Below, piece after piece: positions 32,935-41,659 of a DNA stretch of 64,000 bases. The DNA lies in assembly GCA_023474015.1 (NCBI GenBank), contig JAMCYN010000151.1, forward strand, positions 20,687 to 84,686. The letters are read 5' to 3'. The position numbers and the translations under genes were made by a program. The notes under the pieces are model-generated. The model worked only from the letters and a program-made list of their open reading frames with translations, did no database searches and was not told the origin of the DNA. How positions within the stretch are numbered: the first letter of the stretch is position 1; every line of letters begins with the position of its first letter. The DNA comes from Armatimonadota bacterium (lineage in GTDB: Bacteria > Armatimonadota > UBA5829).

Positions 32935-34152
32935 TCAACCAAGCGACCATATTGATGCACGCATCGGGAGTTCATCCGCCAACTTTTTGCTCGCGTCCTG
33001 CTCCTGCCCACGGAATGTTCCGAGACCGTCATCGGAGCCGAGAACGTCCTCGTAGACATTCAGTGTCCTTCTCAGCATATCCTCGAATGTGAAGTGTGTT
33101 TCAAATCGTGCGCGGCCCAGCGCTCCCATCCGCGCTCGGAGCAGAGGGTCGGATATCAGCCGACTGAGCCTGTCGCGCAAGACAGCCGTGTCCCCTCTGG
33201 GAACGAGAAAGCCTGTGATCCCATCGTTCACCGACTCGTTTACGCCTCCCACGTCCGTCGCGACGACCGGCATCCCAGCTCTCATCGCCTCCAGAATGCT
33301 CCTTGGAAGCCCCTCCCAATTCGAAATCAGGATGAATATCTGCGACCCGGCCAGCCTCTCGGCGATATCCAGGCGCCTCCCGAGCAGGGATACCCGCCCT
33401 TCCAGTCCGTGGGAAGTTATCATCTCTCTCAAGGCCGCCTGCCTGCTGTTTTCGATGTTGCAGTCGGGCTCATCGCCGATCAACTCCAGCGTCCACGGGC
33501 AGCGCCGCAGTTCACTCAGTGCCCGGATCAGCGTTTGGTGGTCCTTTTGCTTGCGAAAACCGGCGACCATTACCAGTCTCGGTGGATGAGCCGTCGGGTC
33601 GCACATGAAGTCCCGCGACAGGTCCAGAACGCCGTTGTGCACCATCGCCAGCTTGCCCGGCGGCGCTATGTGCCGCCGCAGCCCAAGCGCGCGATCATAT
33701 TCTGATACGGTGATGATCCTGCCGCAGGACCGCGCCGCAAGCCGCTCCAGCAGGCAGTATAGTCGCGCCGAGCGAGGGGCCACGCCATCGGTAAACGCCC
33801 AGCCGTGCGCCGTGAAGATCACGGGGATGCGCAGTGATTTGGCGGCCAACCGCCCGAGCAGGCCCGCCTTCGATGAGTGGGTCGAGACAATATCCGGCCT
33901 CAGCTTGCTCAGAAGCCGCCGGATCTGCATCAGGGCGCGCAGGTCATGCCTCAAGTGAAGCGGGCGGACGAGGCTTTTCGAGCTATGGAATGGCACTCCC
34001 AGGCGATCGAGTTCGTCGGAAAAGGCTCCGTATCCCCCACCGATCACGGCGACTTCATGCCCCCGCCTCAGCAGCGAATATGACAAATCTCTGACATGAA
34101 TCTGAGCGCCGCCGATGTCGTCGGCGCGCGTTATAACGTAGACTATCCTCAC
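32935..34152 (-). CDS. GT4-family glycosyltransferase
   Basis: A 405-residue GT-B enzyme transferring a sugar in exopolysaccharide assembly at the cytosolic membrane face. The N-terminal Rossmann domain opens MRIVYVITRADDIGGAQIHV, with VSTHSSKAGLLGRLAAK and VIFTAHGWAFTDG. The C-terminal donor domain shows MVAGFRKQKDHQTLIRA and the E-x7-E-like ISNWEGLPRSILEAMRAGMPVVATDVGG (split here by description). About 25 extra residues at the C-terminus are polar. It overlaps the upstream glycosyltransferase by four bases (ATGA, 34149-34152), so it is the last gene of the locus and translationally coupled. Confidence 0.93.
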   Translation of the reverse strand: MRIVYVITRADDIGGAQIHVRDLSYSLLRRGHEVAVIGGGYGAFSDELDRLGVPFHSSKSLVRPLHLRHDLRALMQIRRLLSKLRPDIVSTHSSKAGLLGRLAAKSLRIPVIFTAHGWAFTDGVAPRSARLYCLLERLAARSCGRIITVSEYDRALGLRRHIAPPGKLAMVHNGVLDLSRDFMCDPTAHPPRLVMVAGFRKQKDHQTLIRALSELRRCPWTLELIGDEPDCNIENSRQAALREMITSHGLEGRVSLLGRRLDIAERLAGSQIFILISNWEGLPRSILEAMRAGMPVVATDVGGVNESVNDGITGFLVPRGDTAVLRDRLSRLISDPLLRARMGALGRARFETHFTFEDMLRRTLNVYEDVLGSDDGLGTFRGQEQDASKKLADELPMRASIWSLG

Positions 34153-35288
34153 GACGCGAACCCTTTCCTCGCGAGCAGTTCCGTGTAGAGGCGTTCATAG
34201 TTGTCAACCATGCGTTCGAGACCGTATTCCGATTCCACGAATGCCCTCCCGGCGCGGCCCATCTCACGTCGTTCAGCGAGGGGAATGTTCATCATCCCTC
34301 GCATAGCCTCTGCCAGGGCTTCGGGGTTGCCCGGCTCCACGATAAAGCCCGCCGAGCCGTCACGCACCACCTCACGGTTTCCTCCCACATCGGTCGCGAC
34401 TATCGGAAGACCGGCGGCCGAGGCCTCGAGCAATGTCACGGGCATGCCCTCCCAGGCCGAGGACATGACATAGCCGTCCGCCGCGTTCATAATATCCGGA
34501 ATGTCGCGCCGAACGCCAAGGAACTGAACATTCTCCCTCGTACATTTGCTTCGGTTGCATGCAGCCGAAGCTGCCTGCCTTCTTAGATCGCTTTCAAGGG
34601 AGCCTTGTCCTATGACGAGAAGCTGGGCCGCGATGTCCCCACGCGCGACCTCGGCGAACGCCGCGAACATGTTGGGATAGTCCTTGGCGGGTTCGAGGCG
34701 GCCAATGGCTAACCAGGTGAACTCCTGATCAAGCCCAAGCTCGGCCCGTATTCTCGCTCTGGCCGCCGGATCGGGCTTGAACTCGCTCATGTCCACCCCG
34801 TTGGGTATGAAGCGACACTTGTTCGCGCGAACGGCCCCGATCGCCGTATACCGATCGCTTGCCGCCCGGCTGACGGCGGTGGTGGCGTCGGCCAACCAAT
34901 CCGTTACCGCGTATAGTTTTACACCGAGTTTCCCGCAGTCAAACGTGTTGTGAATTGTGGATATAGTAGCGGGCGACCAGTAACATAATCGTGACATGCG
35001 AGCAAGCAGATTCGCGTGCACCATGTGGCTGTGTATGACGTGTGGCCGCCACTGCCTCGTCATCAAGGCCAGTCGGACTATCGCACGAGGGTCGGGCGTG
35101 CCGCGACGCATGCCGAGCGAAAGAACGGGTATCAGCCGCTCCTCCAACTCCTCCACGAAAGCCTTGGGAGGCAGCATCGAGACGACCATTACATCCCAGC
35201 CGCGCGACTTCAGCCGTGTGGCGAGGTGGAACACCTGCACCTCCGCTCCCGCGTATACCAAGCCGGTGGTCAGTAGGATTATTCGCAT
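34149..35288 (-). CDS. GT4-family glycosyltransferase
   Basis: A 379-residue GT-B enzyme. The start ATG at 35288 (MRIILLTTGLVYAGAEVQVF) coincides with the family N-terminus; an extra ten in-frame codons upstream are ignored. Acceptor-side motifs include VIHSHMVHANLLARMSR and TISTIHNTFDCG. The donor domain has WLAIGRLEPAKDYPNMFAAF and SSAWEGMPVTLLEASAAGLP followed by IVATDVGGN. The segment NRSKCTRENVQFLGVRRDIP is normal for the family. It is coupled by overlap to the next GT4 gene. The distance to the ligase gene (35367) contains a dispersed repeat. Confidence 0.93.
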   Translation of the reverse strand: MRIILLTTGLVYAGAEVQVFHLATRLKSRGWDVMVVSMLPPKAFVEELEERLIPVLSLGMRRGTPDPRAIVRLALMTRQWRPHVIHSHMVHANLLARMSRLCYWSPATISTIHNTFDCGKLGVKLYAVTDWLADATTAVSRAASDRYTAIGAVRANKCRFIPNGVDMSEFKPDPAARARIRAELGLDQEFTWLAIGRLEPAKDYPNMFAAFAEVARGDIAAQLLVIGQGSLESDLRRQAASAACNRSKCTRENVQFLGVRRDIPDIMNAADGYVMSSAWEGMPVTLLEASAAGLPIVATDVGGNREVVRDGSAGFIVEPGNPEALAEAMRGMMNIPLAERREMGRAGRAFVESEYGLERMVDNYERLYTELLARKGFAS

Positions 35289-35329
35289 CTTGGATTCACC
35301 TATAGCGGCTCGTTTCAAGATGCTTCGGG

Positions 35330-35398
35330 AGGCTTTTCACCCCGAAGCTTACCTACCTGCGAAAGGCTAGCGTCGGTGTAAAAAGCTCTCCGACGCAT
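35330..35398. repeat. Dispersed 70-bp repeat overlapping the ligase 3' end
   Basis: Shares TTTTCACCCCGAAGCTTACC and GCTAGCGTCGGTGTAAAA with 22193-22262. The two halves are imperfect inverted repeats (TTTTCACC against GGTGTAAAA). The last ten codons of the ligase lie inside it. Confidence 0.8.
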
Positions 35399-36638
35399 CT
35401 CTCCCTTTTCGGGCTGGGGCGCCCAGCACTATGAACCTTGGCCTGCTCTGGGTCGAGGTGAAGTAGTCCGCGGCGACCAGCATCAGCCAGTAGATTCTCG
35501 TATAATAGGAGACGGAGCCGATATCGAAGAGCATCGCCAGGACGATCATCAGGACCGCCTTTTGCAGATGCACGCGACCCCGCAGGGCGCCCCCGGCGGC
35601 GCGCGCCAGCAGGAACATGTGGAACGCGTAGAAGAGCAGGAGGCCGACTATTCCGTCGTTACATAGAAGCTCCGCATAGTTGTTGTGGCAATACATATCG
35701 AACCAGGTCATGCGGGCGAACTGCCCGAGGCCGTGCCCGAACCATGGCCTCTGCTCCCAGAGATTCATCGCGGTATGGAACATATCCAGGCGCTCGCTGC
35801 CGCTGGGGTCGCTGCCTTCCAGCAGCCTCTCCAGCCGCTGCACCGCGCCGATGGTCGCGAACTGGTCGACGGCTCGCGTCGAATCGGAACCTGCCCAGAT
35901 CACCAGCGCCGAAAGCGTCAAAAGCCCCGCGAGAACCAGCGCCCAGGATCGAGTCTTCGCCGTCCGGGATGCGATGTCCAGAACCACGAGGGCCGCGAAG
36001 ACCGCGATGGAAAACAGCGTTTTGCGGCTGCCCGTGTAAAGCAGCGAACATGCGATCACCGCGCTCGCGACAGGAATCCGCCACCACCCGACCATCTGCC
36101 CGGCGGGAGAGCTTGCCATCAGAAAGGCATAGATCACCAGGAACATGGCGGCTGAGTTCGCGTTTTCCCTAATGCCCGCTTCCCGCCTGATTCCTCCCAT
36201 CATAGTATCGCCCTGGACGAGGGTAACGACGAGAATCGCCGACCCGACCAGCGCGCCCAGGACCAGTGCTTTCCAGGACATGCCGTTGTATAAAGCGAGC
36301 CAGATCGCGATGGTCCCGATGAGAGTCAAAAGCACGGGCTTGCCGGTGAGCATGATTACACTGGAATCCGGAGCCCAGAGAGCTGAGACAAGAGCATACC
36401 CGAAGAAGGCCAGAGGGATAGCTATCAGGCGCGGAACAGCCAGGCTACCGACCACCATCAGCCTCACCGCAAGGATACACAGCAGCAGGGACGCCACGCC
36501 GTAGTTGAGCGCCGAGAGCACCGGGCCGGCGTTCGACGAGGTGAGGCTGGCGACATAGACAAGCCCCCACAGGTTCAGCGGGGTTCGGTATGAGTCCGGG
36601 TTGTGGGCGGCTTTGCGCTGCCTCATGCTATTCATCAC
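35367..36638 (-). CDS. O-antigen ligase/polymerase-like membrane protein (Wzy/WaaL family)
   Basis: A 423-residue polytopic membrane protein with about 11 hydrophobic segments, e.g. NYGVASLLLCILAVRLMVVG, LVLGALVGSAILVVTLVQGD and VLAGLLTLSALVIWAG. The large periplasmic loop carries RPWFGHGLGQFARMTWF and YCHNNYAELLCNDGIVGLLL, the family's conserved W-x-G-x-G and H-N-x-Y/F pattern. It would polymerise undecaprenyl-linked repeat units or ligate glycan. The start lies 10 bases inside the upstream double-glycosyltransferase gene (36628-36638 overlap). Its C-terminal tail (DASESFLHRR) is encoded by a dispersed repeat. Confidence 0.88.
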   Translation of the reverse strand: MMNSMRQRKAAHNPDSYRTPLNLWGLVYVASLTSSNAGPVLSALNYGVASLLLCILAVRLMVVGSLAVPRLIAIPLAFFGYALVSALWAPDSSVIMLTGKPVLLTLIGTIAIWLALYNGMSWKALVLGALVGSAILVVTLVQGDTMMGGIRREAGIRENANSAAMFLVIYAFLMASSPAGQMVGWWRIPVASAVIACSLLYTGSRKTLFSIAVFAALVVLDIASRTAKTRSWALVLAGLLTLSALVIWAGSDSTRAVDQFATIGAVQRLERLLEGSDPSGSERLDMFHTAMNLWEQRPWFGHGLGQFARMTWFDMYCHNNYAELLCNDGIVGLLLFYAFHMFLLARAAGGALRGRVHLQKAVLMIVLAMLFDIGSVSYYTRIYWLMLVAADYFTSTQSRPRFIVLGAPARKGRDASESFLHRR

Positions 36639-38895
36639 CTAACAGAATGGCCATATACTGGTCCACGATGCTGTCCGTATCAAAACGCATCGCGCCCCGG
36701 CGTGACAGGTCGGCCGGTGGCGGCATATCGAGCAACTTCATTATGCCCGCGGCGAGCGATTCGCAGTCACCCACCGGCGTCAGAGCGCCGTATTTTCCTT
36801 CATCGAGTATCTCGCGCGGGCCGCTCTCGCAGTCGGTGGATATTACGGCGGCCCCGCACGCCATCGCCTCGATCAGAACATTGGGAAGCCCCTCGTATCG
36901 CGACGAAAGGGCAAAGACCCCACAGCGAGCCATATATTGATAGGGGTTTTCAACCAGACCCGGCAGGGATACTTCGTCTTGCAGGCCCACCTCTCCGATC
37001 AACTTCTCAAGGCTCTCGCGCTCCGTGCCCTCACCCAGGATCATCAAGCGGCACGCTGTCCGCCGCTGCGCGAGGGCGAATGCGCGGATGAGGGTGGAGA
37101 AGTCCTTTTGCGGCGAGAGACGTCCCACCCCCAGGACCACCGGCGGCTGATCGGGGGCGAACCAGGGGTGTTCCAACTCGGCCTCGGACCTGGCCACTAT
37201 CTCATTCGCGGCGATTGGGTTGTAGATCACCCGCATGCGCTCATCCGGGACTCGAATGGAATGGACCAGATCATCGCGCACTCCTTGTGAGACCGCCACG
37301 ACGCGGTCCGCCCAGCGATAGCACAGTCGCATCAGGCGCGGCATGTATCGCTGGCGTGGGTTGGCGGCATCCTCGGACACCCGCGAGATCGTGTTCGCCT
37401 CCCGGATAATGACCCTTGTCGATGTGCGCGCCAGGCGGGCGGCCATGAGCAATGCCACGTTCGCGTGCTCCAATGTGGACAATACGGCACCGGGCCGCTC
37501 GCGCCGAAGGTATCTCACCAGTGATGGAACAGTGGATATTACCCTGTTCTTGCGTAGATCGATGGCGCGGACGTCCGCCGAAACCTTCGGCAGATGAATG
37601 CCCTCGGCACGCGCAAGCAGCATATCGACCCTAACGCCCCGCGCGGCCAGGCCGTTTGCGATATCGACCATCACCCGCTCAGCCCCGCCGCCTCTCAGGG
37701 ACGGCAGAAAAAGCGCTATCCGTTCGTTTCGGGACTTCCGTTCCGCGTTCGCTCCACTCAAGTCCCGAAACACCGGCTTCTCGCGGTCGCGCAAGCCTGT
37801 AACGTCGCTCAGCAGCTTCTCCCACGACGCCATCACCCGGTCGACGCCATACCGCTCTGTTATCTCGACTGCCCGACCGCCCATTCGACGGCGCTCGGAC
37901 TCGTCGGAGATCAACTGGGACATCGCACTAGAGAGCGCATTCACGTCCTCCGGCGGGACGATGATGCCGTCCACCCCATCCCGAACGATCTCCCTCGGCC
38001 CGCTCGGACAATCGAAGCTGATCACCGGCAGCCCGCAGGCCATCGCCTCGCACAGGACGTTGGAAAACCCCTCCAGGCGCGATGACATTACGAAGATATC
38101 CGCCTTTCTCATCAGGGAGGCAAGATCGGCCACCAGACCCGCGAAGACCACCCTGTCGGATATGCCCAGGCGCAGGGCGAGCTTCTCAAGTTCGTGTCGC
38201 TTCTCACCCCGACCCGCGATAATAAGCCGCCAGTCGGGCCGGTCGCATGCGGCAAATGCCGGGAGGAGGAGGTCGAAGCCTTTTTGAAACGTGAGCCGAC
38301 CGGCGGCCAGGATCGTGTTGCCGCTCCAGTCCGGAATGCCGACATCCGCGAGGCCGTCGTCCGGCACGGCAACCGGGTTCCCGATCACCCACACTTTCGC
38401 GGCGGGGACCAGGCTCTCCGCCCAGGTGCGAAGATTGGCGGTCTGCATCACCAGGGCCGCCGCCCGCCTGTATGTCAATCTCCTGAGAGCCGACCAGGCG
38501 CGGCCAAGCGGGGTCCTCAGGGGCATGTGCGTGGGATCGACCCTCTCGGATACGACGACGGGAATGCCTGTCCCGATAGCCGAGATCAGAGTCAGGATGT
38601 TGACCTTGTGGGTGAAACTGACCACCACATCGGGTCTGAGGACGATCATCTGTCGCCTTACGGCCGCCAGTGTCCGGGCGAGACACAGCATCGTGTCCAG
38701 ACGCCTTCCGCTGGTCGCCAGGTTCAGGGCTATCCTGTTCACCCTCGGATGGAGCGGGTAGAAGTCCCTGTCCCGGCCCAGGTGGGTGAGCAGCACGACC
38801 TCCCAGCCCTTCTCCGCCCAGTGGGTCGCCATCCGGGACATAACGCGCTCAGCGCCCCCCGCGGAGAGCGACGATATTACAAACAACACGCGCAT
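36628..38895 (-). CDS. Fused double GT4 glycosyltransferase
   Basis: A 755-residue protein with two complete GT4 enzymes in tandem. Domain 1 (about 1-365) begins MRVLFVISSLSAGGAERVMS and has ILAAGRLTFQKGFDLLLPAF and SSRLEGFSNVLCEAMACGLP. Domain 2 (about 390-755) begins IALFLPSLRGGGAERVMVDI and has VLGVGRLSPQKDFSTLIRAF and SSRYEGLPNVLIEAMACGAA. The two are about equally long and similar to each other, consistent with duplication. The linker (VFRDLSGANAERKSRNE) is encoded by a palindromic repeat at 37726-37771, so the fusion may have arisen by repeat insertion at a former gene boundary. Both active sites look intact, so sequential addition of two sugars is plausible. Confidence 0.92.
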   Translation of the reverse strand: MRVLFVISSLSAGGAERVMSRMATHWAEKGWEVVLLTHLGRDRDFYPLHPRVNRIALNLATSGRRLDTMLCLARTLAAVRRQMIVLRPDVVVSFTHKVNILTLISAIGTGIPVVVSERVDPTHMPLRTPLGRAWSALRRLTYRRAAALVMQTANLRTWAESLVPAAKVWVIGNPVAVPDDGLADVGIPDWSGNTILAAGRLTFQKGFDLLLPAFAACDRPDWRLIIAGRGEKRHELEKLALRLGISDRVVFAGLVADLASLMRKADIFVMSSRLEGFSNVLCEAMACGLPVISFDCPSGPREIVRDGVDGIIVPPEDVNALSSAMSQLISDESERRRMGGRAVEITERYGVDRVMASWEKLLSDVTGLRDREKPVFRDLSGANAERKSRNERIALFLPSLRGGGAERVMVDIANGLAARGVRVDMLLARAEGIHLPKVSADVRAIDLRKNRVISTVPSLVRYLRRERPGAVLSTLEHANVALLMAARLARTSTRVIIREANTISRVSEDAANPRQRYMPRLMRLCYRWADRVVAVSQGVRDDLVHSIRVPDERMRVIYNPIAANEIVARSEAELEHPWFAPDQPPVVLGVGRLSPQKDFSTLIRAFALAQRRTACRLMILGEGTERESLEKLIGEVGLQDEVSLPGLVENPYQYMARCGVFALSSRYEGLPNVLIEAMACGAAVISTDCESGPREILDEGKYGALTPVGDCESLAAGIMKLLDMPPPADLSRRGAMRFDTDSIVDQYMAILLGDE
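37726..37771. repeat. Palindromic repeat at the seam of the double glycosyltransferase
   Basis: Perfect 12-bp arms GTTTCGGGACTT (37726-37737) and AAGTCCCGAAAC (37760-37771) with a 22-base loop, followed by ACCGG. The family is shared with the hairpin at 5061-5085. Confidence 0.85.
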
Positions 38896-38927
38896 GGATT
38901 CCTACCTCAAGCCCAACGGGGGAAGGA

Positions 38928-39008
38928 ATTGCAGATGATGATTGCAGATTGCAGAATGGGGAAGGGACCCTCCCTTCAATCTGCATTCTGCATTCTGCAA
39001 TCTGCAAT
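38928..39008. repeat. Heptamer hairpin repeat, GCAGATT/GCAGAAT family
   Basis: Left arm 38928-38958, core GGGGAAGGGACCCTCCC, right arm 38978-39008. The right arm encodes the final residues and stop of the PaaK-like gene. Confidence 0.88.
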
Positions 39009-40373
39009 GTCCCGTCCTGCTTCGACAACTTTGGAGATGGTGCATCTGCTCTTGCCCGAGGGCGTGGGCGGGATGTCGTCCACAAACTCGAAATCGACCC
39101 GGCAGTCCGAGCCCATGGCGAGCCGCACGCGACGCCTCATGTCCTCCAACTCGGCGCGGCGGGTTTCGGGCGGCCCGGCATCGTCATTACAGACAATCAG
39201 CAGCCGGACGCGATCGTAGTCTTCCTGCACCGCCTGGAACCGGCTGATCCACGTATGGGGGTGAATCATATTGGTGAAAAACTGTCCCGGCACGCGGCCT
39301 CCGGCCTTCGTGACGAATACGTCCGTCACCCGCCCGCTGACCTCCGCCAGCATCGGCCAATTTCTTCCGCACGGGCATCTCTTCGCGTCCGACCATGACG
39401 CCATGTCACCTATCCGATATCGAATGAGCGGCATGGAATAGTTGACCAGCAAGGTGACCACGATCTCGCCCACTTCGCCGGGCTGCGTTGGGGAACCGTC
39501 CGGCCTGAGAATCTCGACATGGTGTATCGGCGCTGATATGTGCAGGCCGTTGTGCGCCTCACACTCGCAGGCGATATCGCCGACTTCTCTCGTGCCGTAT
39601 CGGTCGAAGACTGGAGCCCTGAAGACCCTCTCGATGGTCTCCCGCATCTCGGGACGGAGCACATCGGCCGAGGTCATTATGGAGCTTGGCGGGTTGACCG
39701 ACAGGCCCTCTCGCTCGATCAGGCGGGCAAGCTCGTGCGCGGCCCCGACGTAAGCCAGTATCTGCCGAGGCTTGCAGCGGTTGATCGTCGATACAGCGGC
39801 GCGCATCCGCTCGGGAGTCATGCGGAATGCATTGATCCAGACCTCATGGCGGAGATACCTTGCCAGGCGGACCCTGGGCGTCTCCCTGCCGACGAGCAGG
39901 TCCCTGGCTGACCCCCAGAGCCGGAGTTGGCAGTCGCCCGCGTTCAGGCCCGACCAGCCGTACTGCAGCAGCTTTATCGCCATTATCCAGTCGTGATAAA
40001 CGCTGTCCTGGATCAGCCTGACAGGCTCGCCGGTCGAGCCTCCGGAGGTGTTTTCAAACCACTTCCGCTTGTGAATGTCATCGGACTTGAGATCGTCGAA
40101 CCGTGAGCGGATTGTTGCCTTGTCAAGCAGGGGGATGTCGTGGAAACGGCGCAAGTCCACGCGGGAGCCATCCATTACCCCGCCGAGAGCCTCATGATAG
40201 TAGGGGATGTGATTGTAAGCGTGGCACAGCAGGTCGCGCAGCCACCGCTGCTGCATGGACTCAAGCTCCTCCGGCTCAAGCCACTGCATCTTATGCAACT
40301 CGTCCAGGTACTCCAGGCACTCCCCCCGCCGCCTGCTGATCGCGTTCCATAATGCTGTCTTGACAGTGCTCAT
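38976..40373 (-). CDS. PaaK/CapK-like adenylate-forming enzyme
   Basis: A 465-residue member of the phenylacetate-CoA ligase-like branch often found in capsule loci (CapK). The P-loop is ENTSGGSTGEPVRLIQD near residue 107, and the acceptor/adenylate motif is FDRYGTREVGDIACEC, where a Y-G-T/S-x-E is expected. Later motifs are YRIGDMASW, a Cys-rich CPCGRNWPML and the hinge VSGRVTDVFVTKAGG. It probably activates an acid for modification of the polysaccharide. The last eleven residues (DIADCRMQNAD) come from a heptamer repeat and are not family sequence. The start at 40373 overlaps the flippase stop by four bases (40370-40373). Confidence 0.85.
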   Translation of the reverse strand: MSTVKTALWNAISRRRGECLEYLDELHKMQWLEPEELESMQQRWLRDLLCHAYNHIPYYHEALGGVMDGSRVDLRRFHDIPLLDKATIRSRFDDLKSDDIHKRKWFENTSGGSTGEPVRLIQDSVYHDWIMAIKLLQYGWSGLNAGDCQLRLWGSARDLLVGRETPRVRLARYLRHEVWINAFRMTPERMRAAVSTINRCKPRQILAYVGAAHELARLIEREGLSVNPPSSIMTSADVLRPEMRETIERVFRAPVFDRYGTREVGDIACECEAHNGLHISAPIHHVEILRPDGSPTQPGEVGEIVVTLLVNYSMPLIRYRIGDMASWSDAKRCPCGRNWPMLAEVSGRVTDVFVTKAGGRVPGQFFTNMIHPHTWISRFQAVQEDYDRVRLLIVCNDDAGPPETRRAELEDMRRRVRLAMGSDCRVDFEFVDDIPPTPSGKSRCTISKVVEAGRDIADCRMQNAD

Positions 40374-41659
40374 GTATGCAGCCTCTTATGTTTCAGGAAA
40401 CCGTGCATCCACACGATGATGAATATATTGAACGCCATTCCCACCAAACTGACCGCCGCCACCGTTCCCAGCCCGCTCAGAAACAGCCCCCCGAGCGTCA
40501 GCGCCAGGCCGCGGCTTATGAGCATCAGGATGTCGTAGATCAGCACGAACCGCTGCCTGCGGTAGACCTGGGCGAAGATCATCGAGGGGCCGTTGGCAAA
40601 CAGCGGGGCCTGCCACAGGATGATCCAGCGCGCATAGCTGCCCGCCGCTGTCCACTTCTCTCCGAGAACTACCCCGAAAATTTGTGGGGCAAAAAGCAGG
40701 ATCAGGAGAGTCGGAAGGGCCAGAAGCGCAGTCAGGCTGAGGGTGGCCTTGCGAAAGAATGCGTAGGTGTCCCCGCCGGTGTTGCGAATCTCGGCGGCTC
40801 TCTGGGTTATCGCCGGGCGGTAGGAATTGACGAGCAGGCTCGCCGGGTAGGCCAGCATCCGGCAGCCTATGGCATACAGACCGGCGGTTCGAGGCCCGTG
40901 GAAGAATGCCAGCATCAGGACTGGGAGGTAGGTCGAGATGTTCGAGATCAGGTTTTGCGGCGCGCCGCATTTCGGGAAATCGGCGTATTCCCGCGCCAGC
41001 GCCCGCATACGTGCCAAGCTCAAGGAACGCATCACAAATGCTCCGTCACGCTTGAGAACCGCCGCGCCCAACACGACCGCCCCGAACGCATCGCCCGTGA
41101 CTGTCCCCCCGACCAACCCCAGCGCGCCCGCTCCATCGACGCCTGCCGCTATCTGCGTGCCCGAGGTGAAAATGGCGTTGGTCACTCTCGATTGGGACGT
41201 GAGCCGGAAGGACTTTCTCCGAATTGCCCAGGAATTCAGGGCGACGAAGAGGCCCGCGAAGAAGATGTCGACAGGCACAAGCCACACCAGTCCGGCCAGG
41301 CCCGGTGACCCCGTCACGTGCGCAATCCAGTTGCTCATGAATAGACAAGCCAGGGCGGCGATGATGGTCGCGCAGCACACCACCGCCACAGCCACCCCCA
41401 GCACGTTCGCGGCGTCATCGTCTTTTTTCGGCAGCACGACGGCGAGATCGTAGCGCAGTGTCGCGACCGACAGCACAATCGCCACCACGGAACCGAACGC
41501 TCCATACACACCGTAGGCCGCGGGATCGTAGAGTCTCCCGAGGGCCGGCGAAGCCAGGAACGCAATCGCCTGGGCGACCGCCGCGCCCGACATCAGGATA
41601 AGTATGCTCCTGACCAGCCCTCCACATCGCTTCCAGCCCCTCACCTGTTCACCACCCAT
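40370..41659 (-). CDS. Polysaccharide flippase (Wzx/MATE-like fold)
   Basis: About 429 residues with 12 hydrophobic helices, e.g. ILILMSGAAVAQAIAFLASP, FGSVVAIVLSVATLRYDLAV, TLSLTALLALPTLLILLFAP and GLALTLGGLFLSGLGTVAAV. The pattern ASPALGRLYDPAAYGVYG is the typical first-helix segment of Wzx-type lipopolysaccharide translocases. It would flip lipid-linked repeat units to the periplasm. The ATG at 41659 overlaps the epimerase end by 19 bases. A GTG at 41644 (GTGA overlap with the epimerase stop) is an equally plausible start; the upstream extension is discarded. Coupled to the PaaK-like gene downstream. Confidence 0.88.
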   Translation of the reverse strand: MGGEQVRGWKRCGGLVRSILILMSGAAVAQAIAFLASPALGRLYDPAAYGVYGAFGSVVAIVLSVATLRYDLAVVLPKKDDDAANVLGVAVAVVCCATIIAALACLFMSNWIAHVTGSPGLAGLVWLVPVDIFFAGLFVALNSWAIRRKSFRLTSQSRVTNAIFTSGTQIAAGVDGAGALGLVGGTVTGDAFGAVVLGAAVLKRDGAFVMRSLSLARMRALAREYADFPKCGAPQNLISNISTYLPVLMLAFFHGPRTAGLYAIGCRMLAYPASLLVNSYRPAITQRAAEIRNTGGDTYAFFRKATLSLTALLALPTLLILLFAPQIFGVVLGEKWTAAGSYARWIILWQAPLFANGPSMIFAQVYRRQRFVLIYDILMLISRGLALTLGGLFLSGLGTVAAVSLVGMAFNIFIIVWMHGFLKHKRLHT

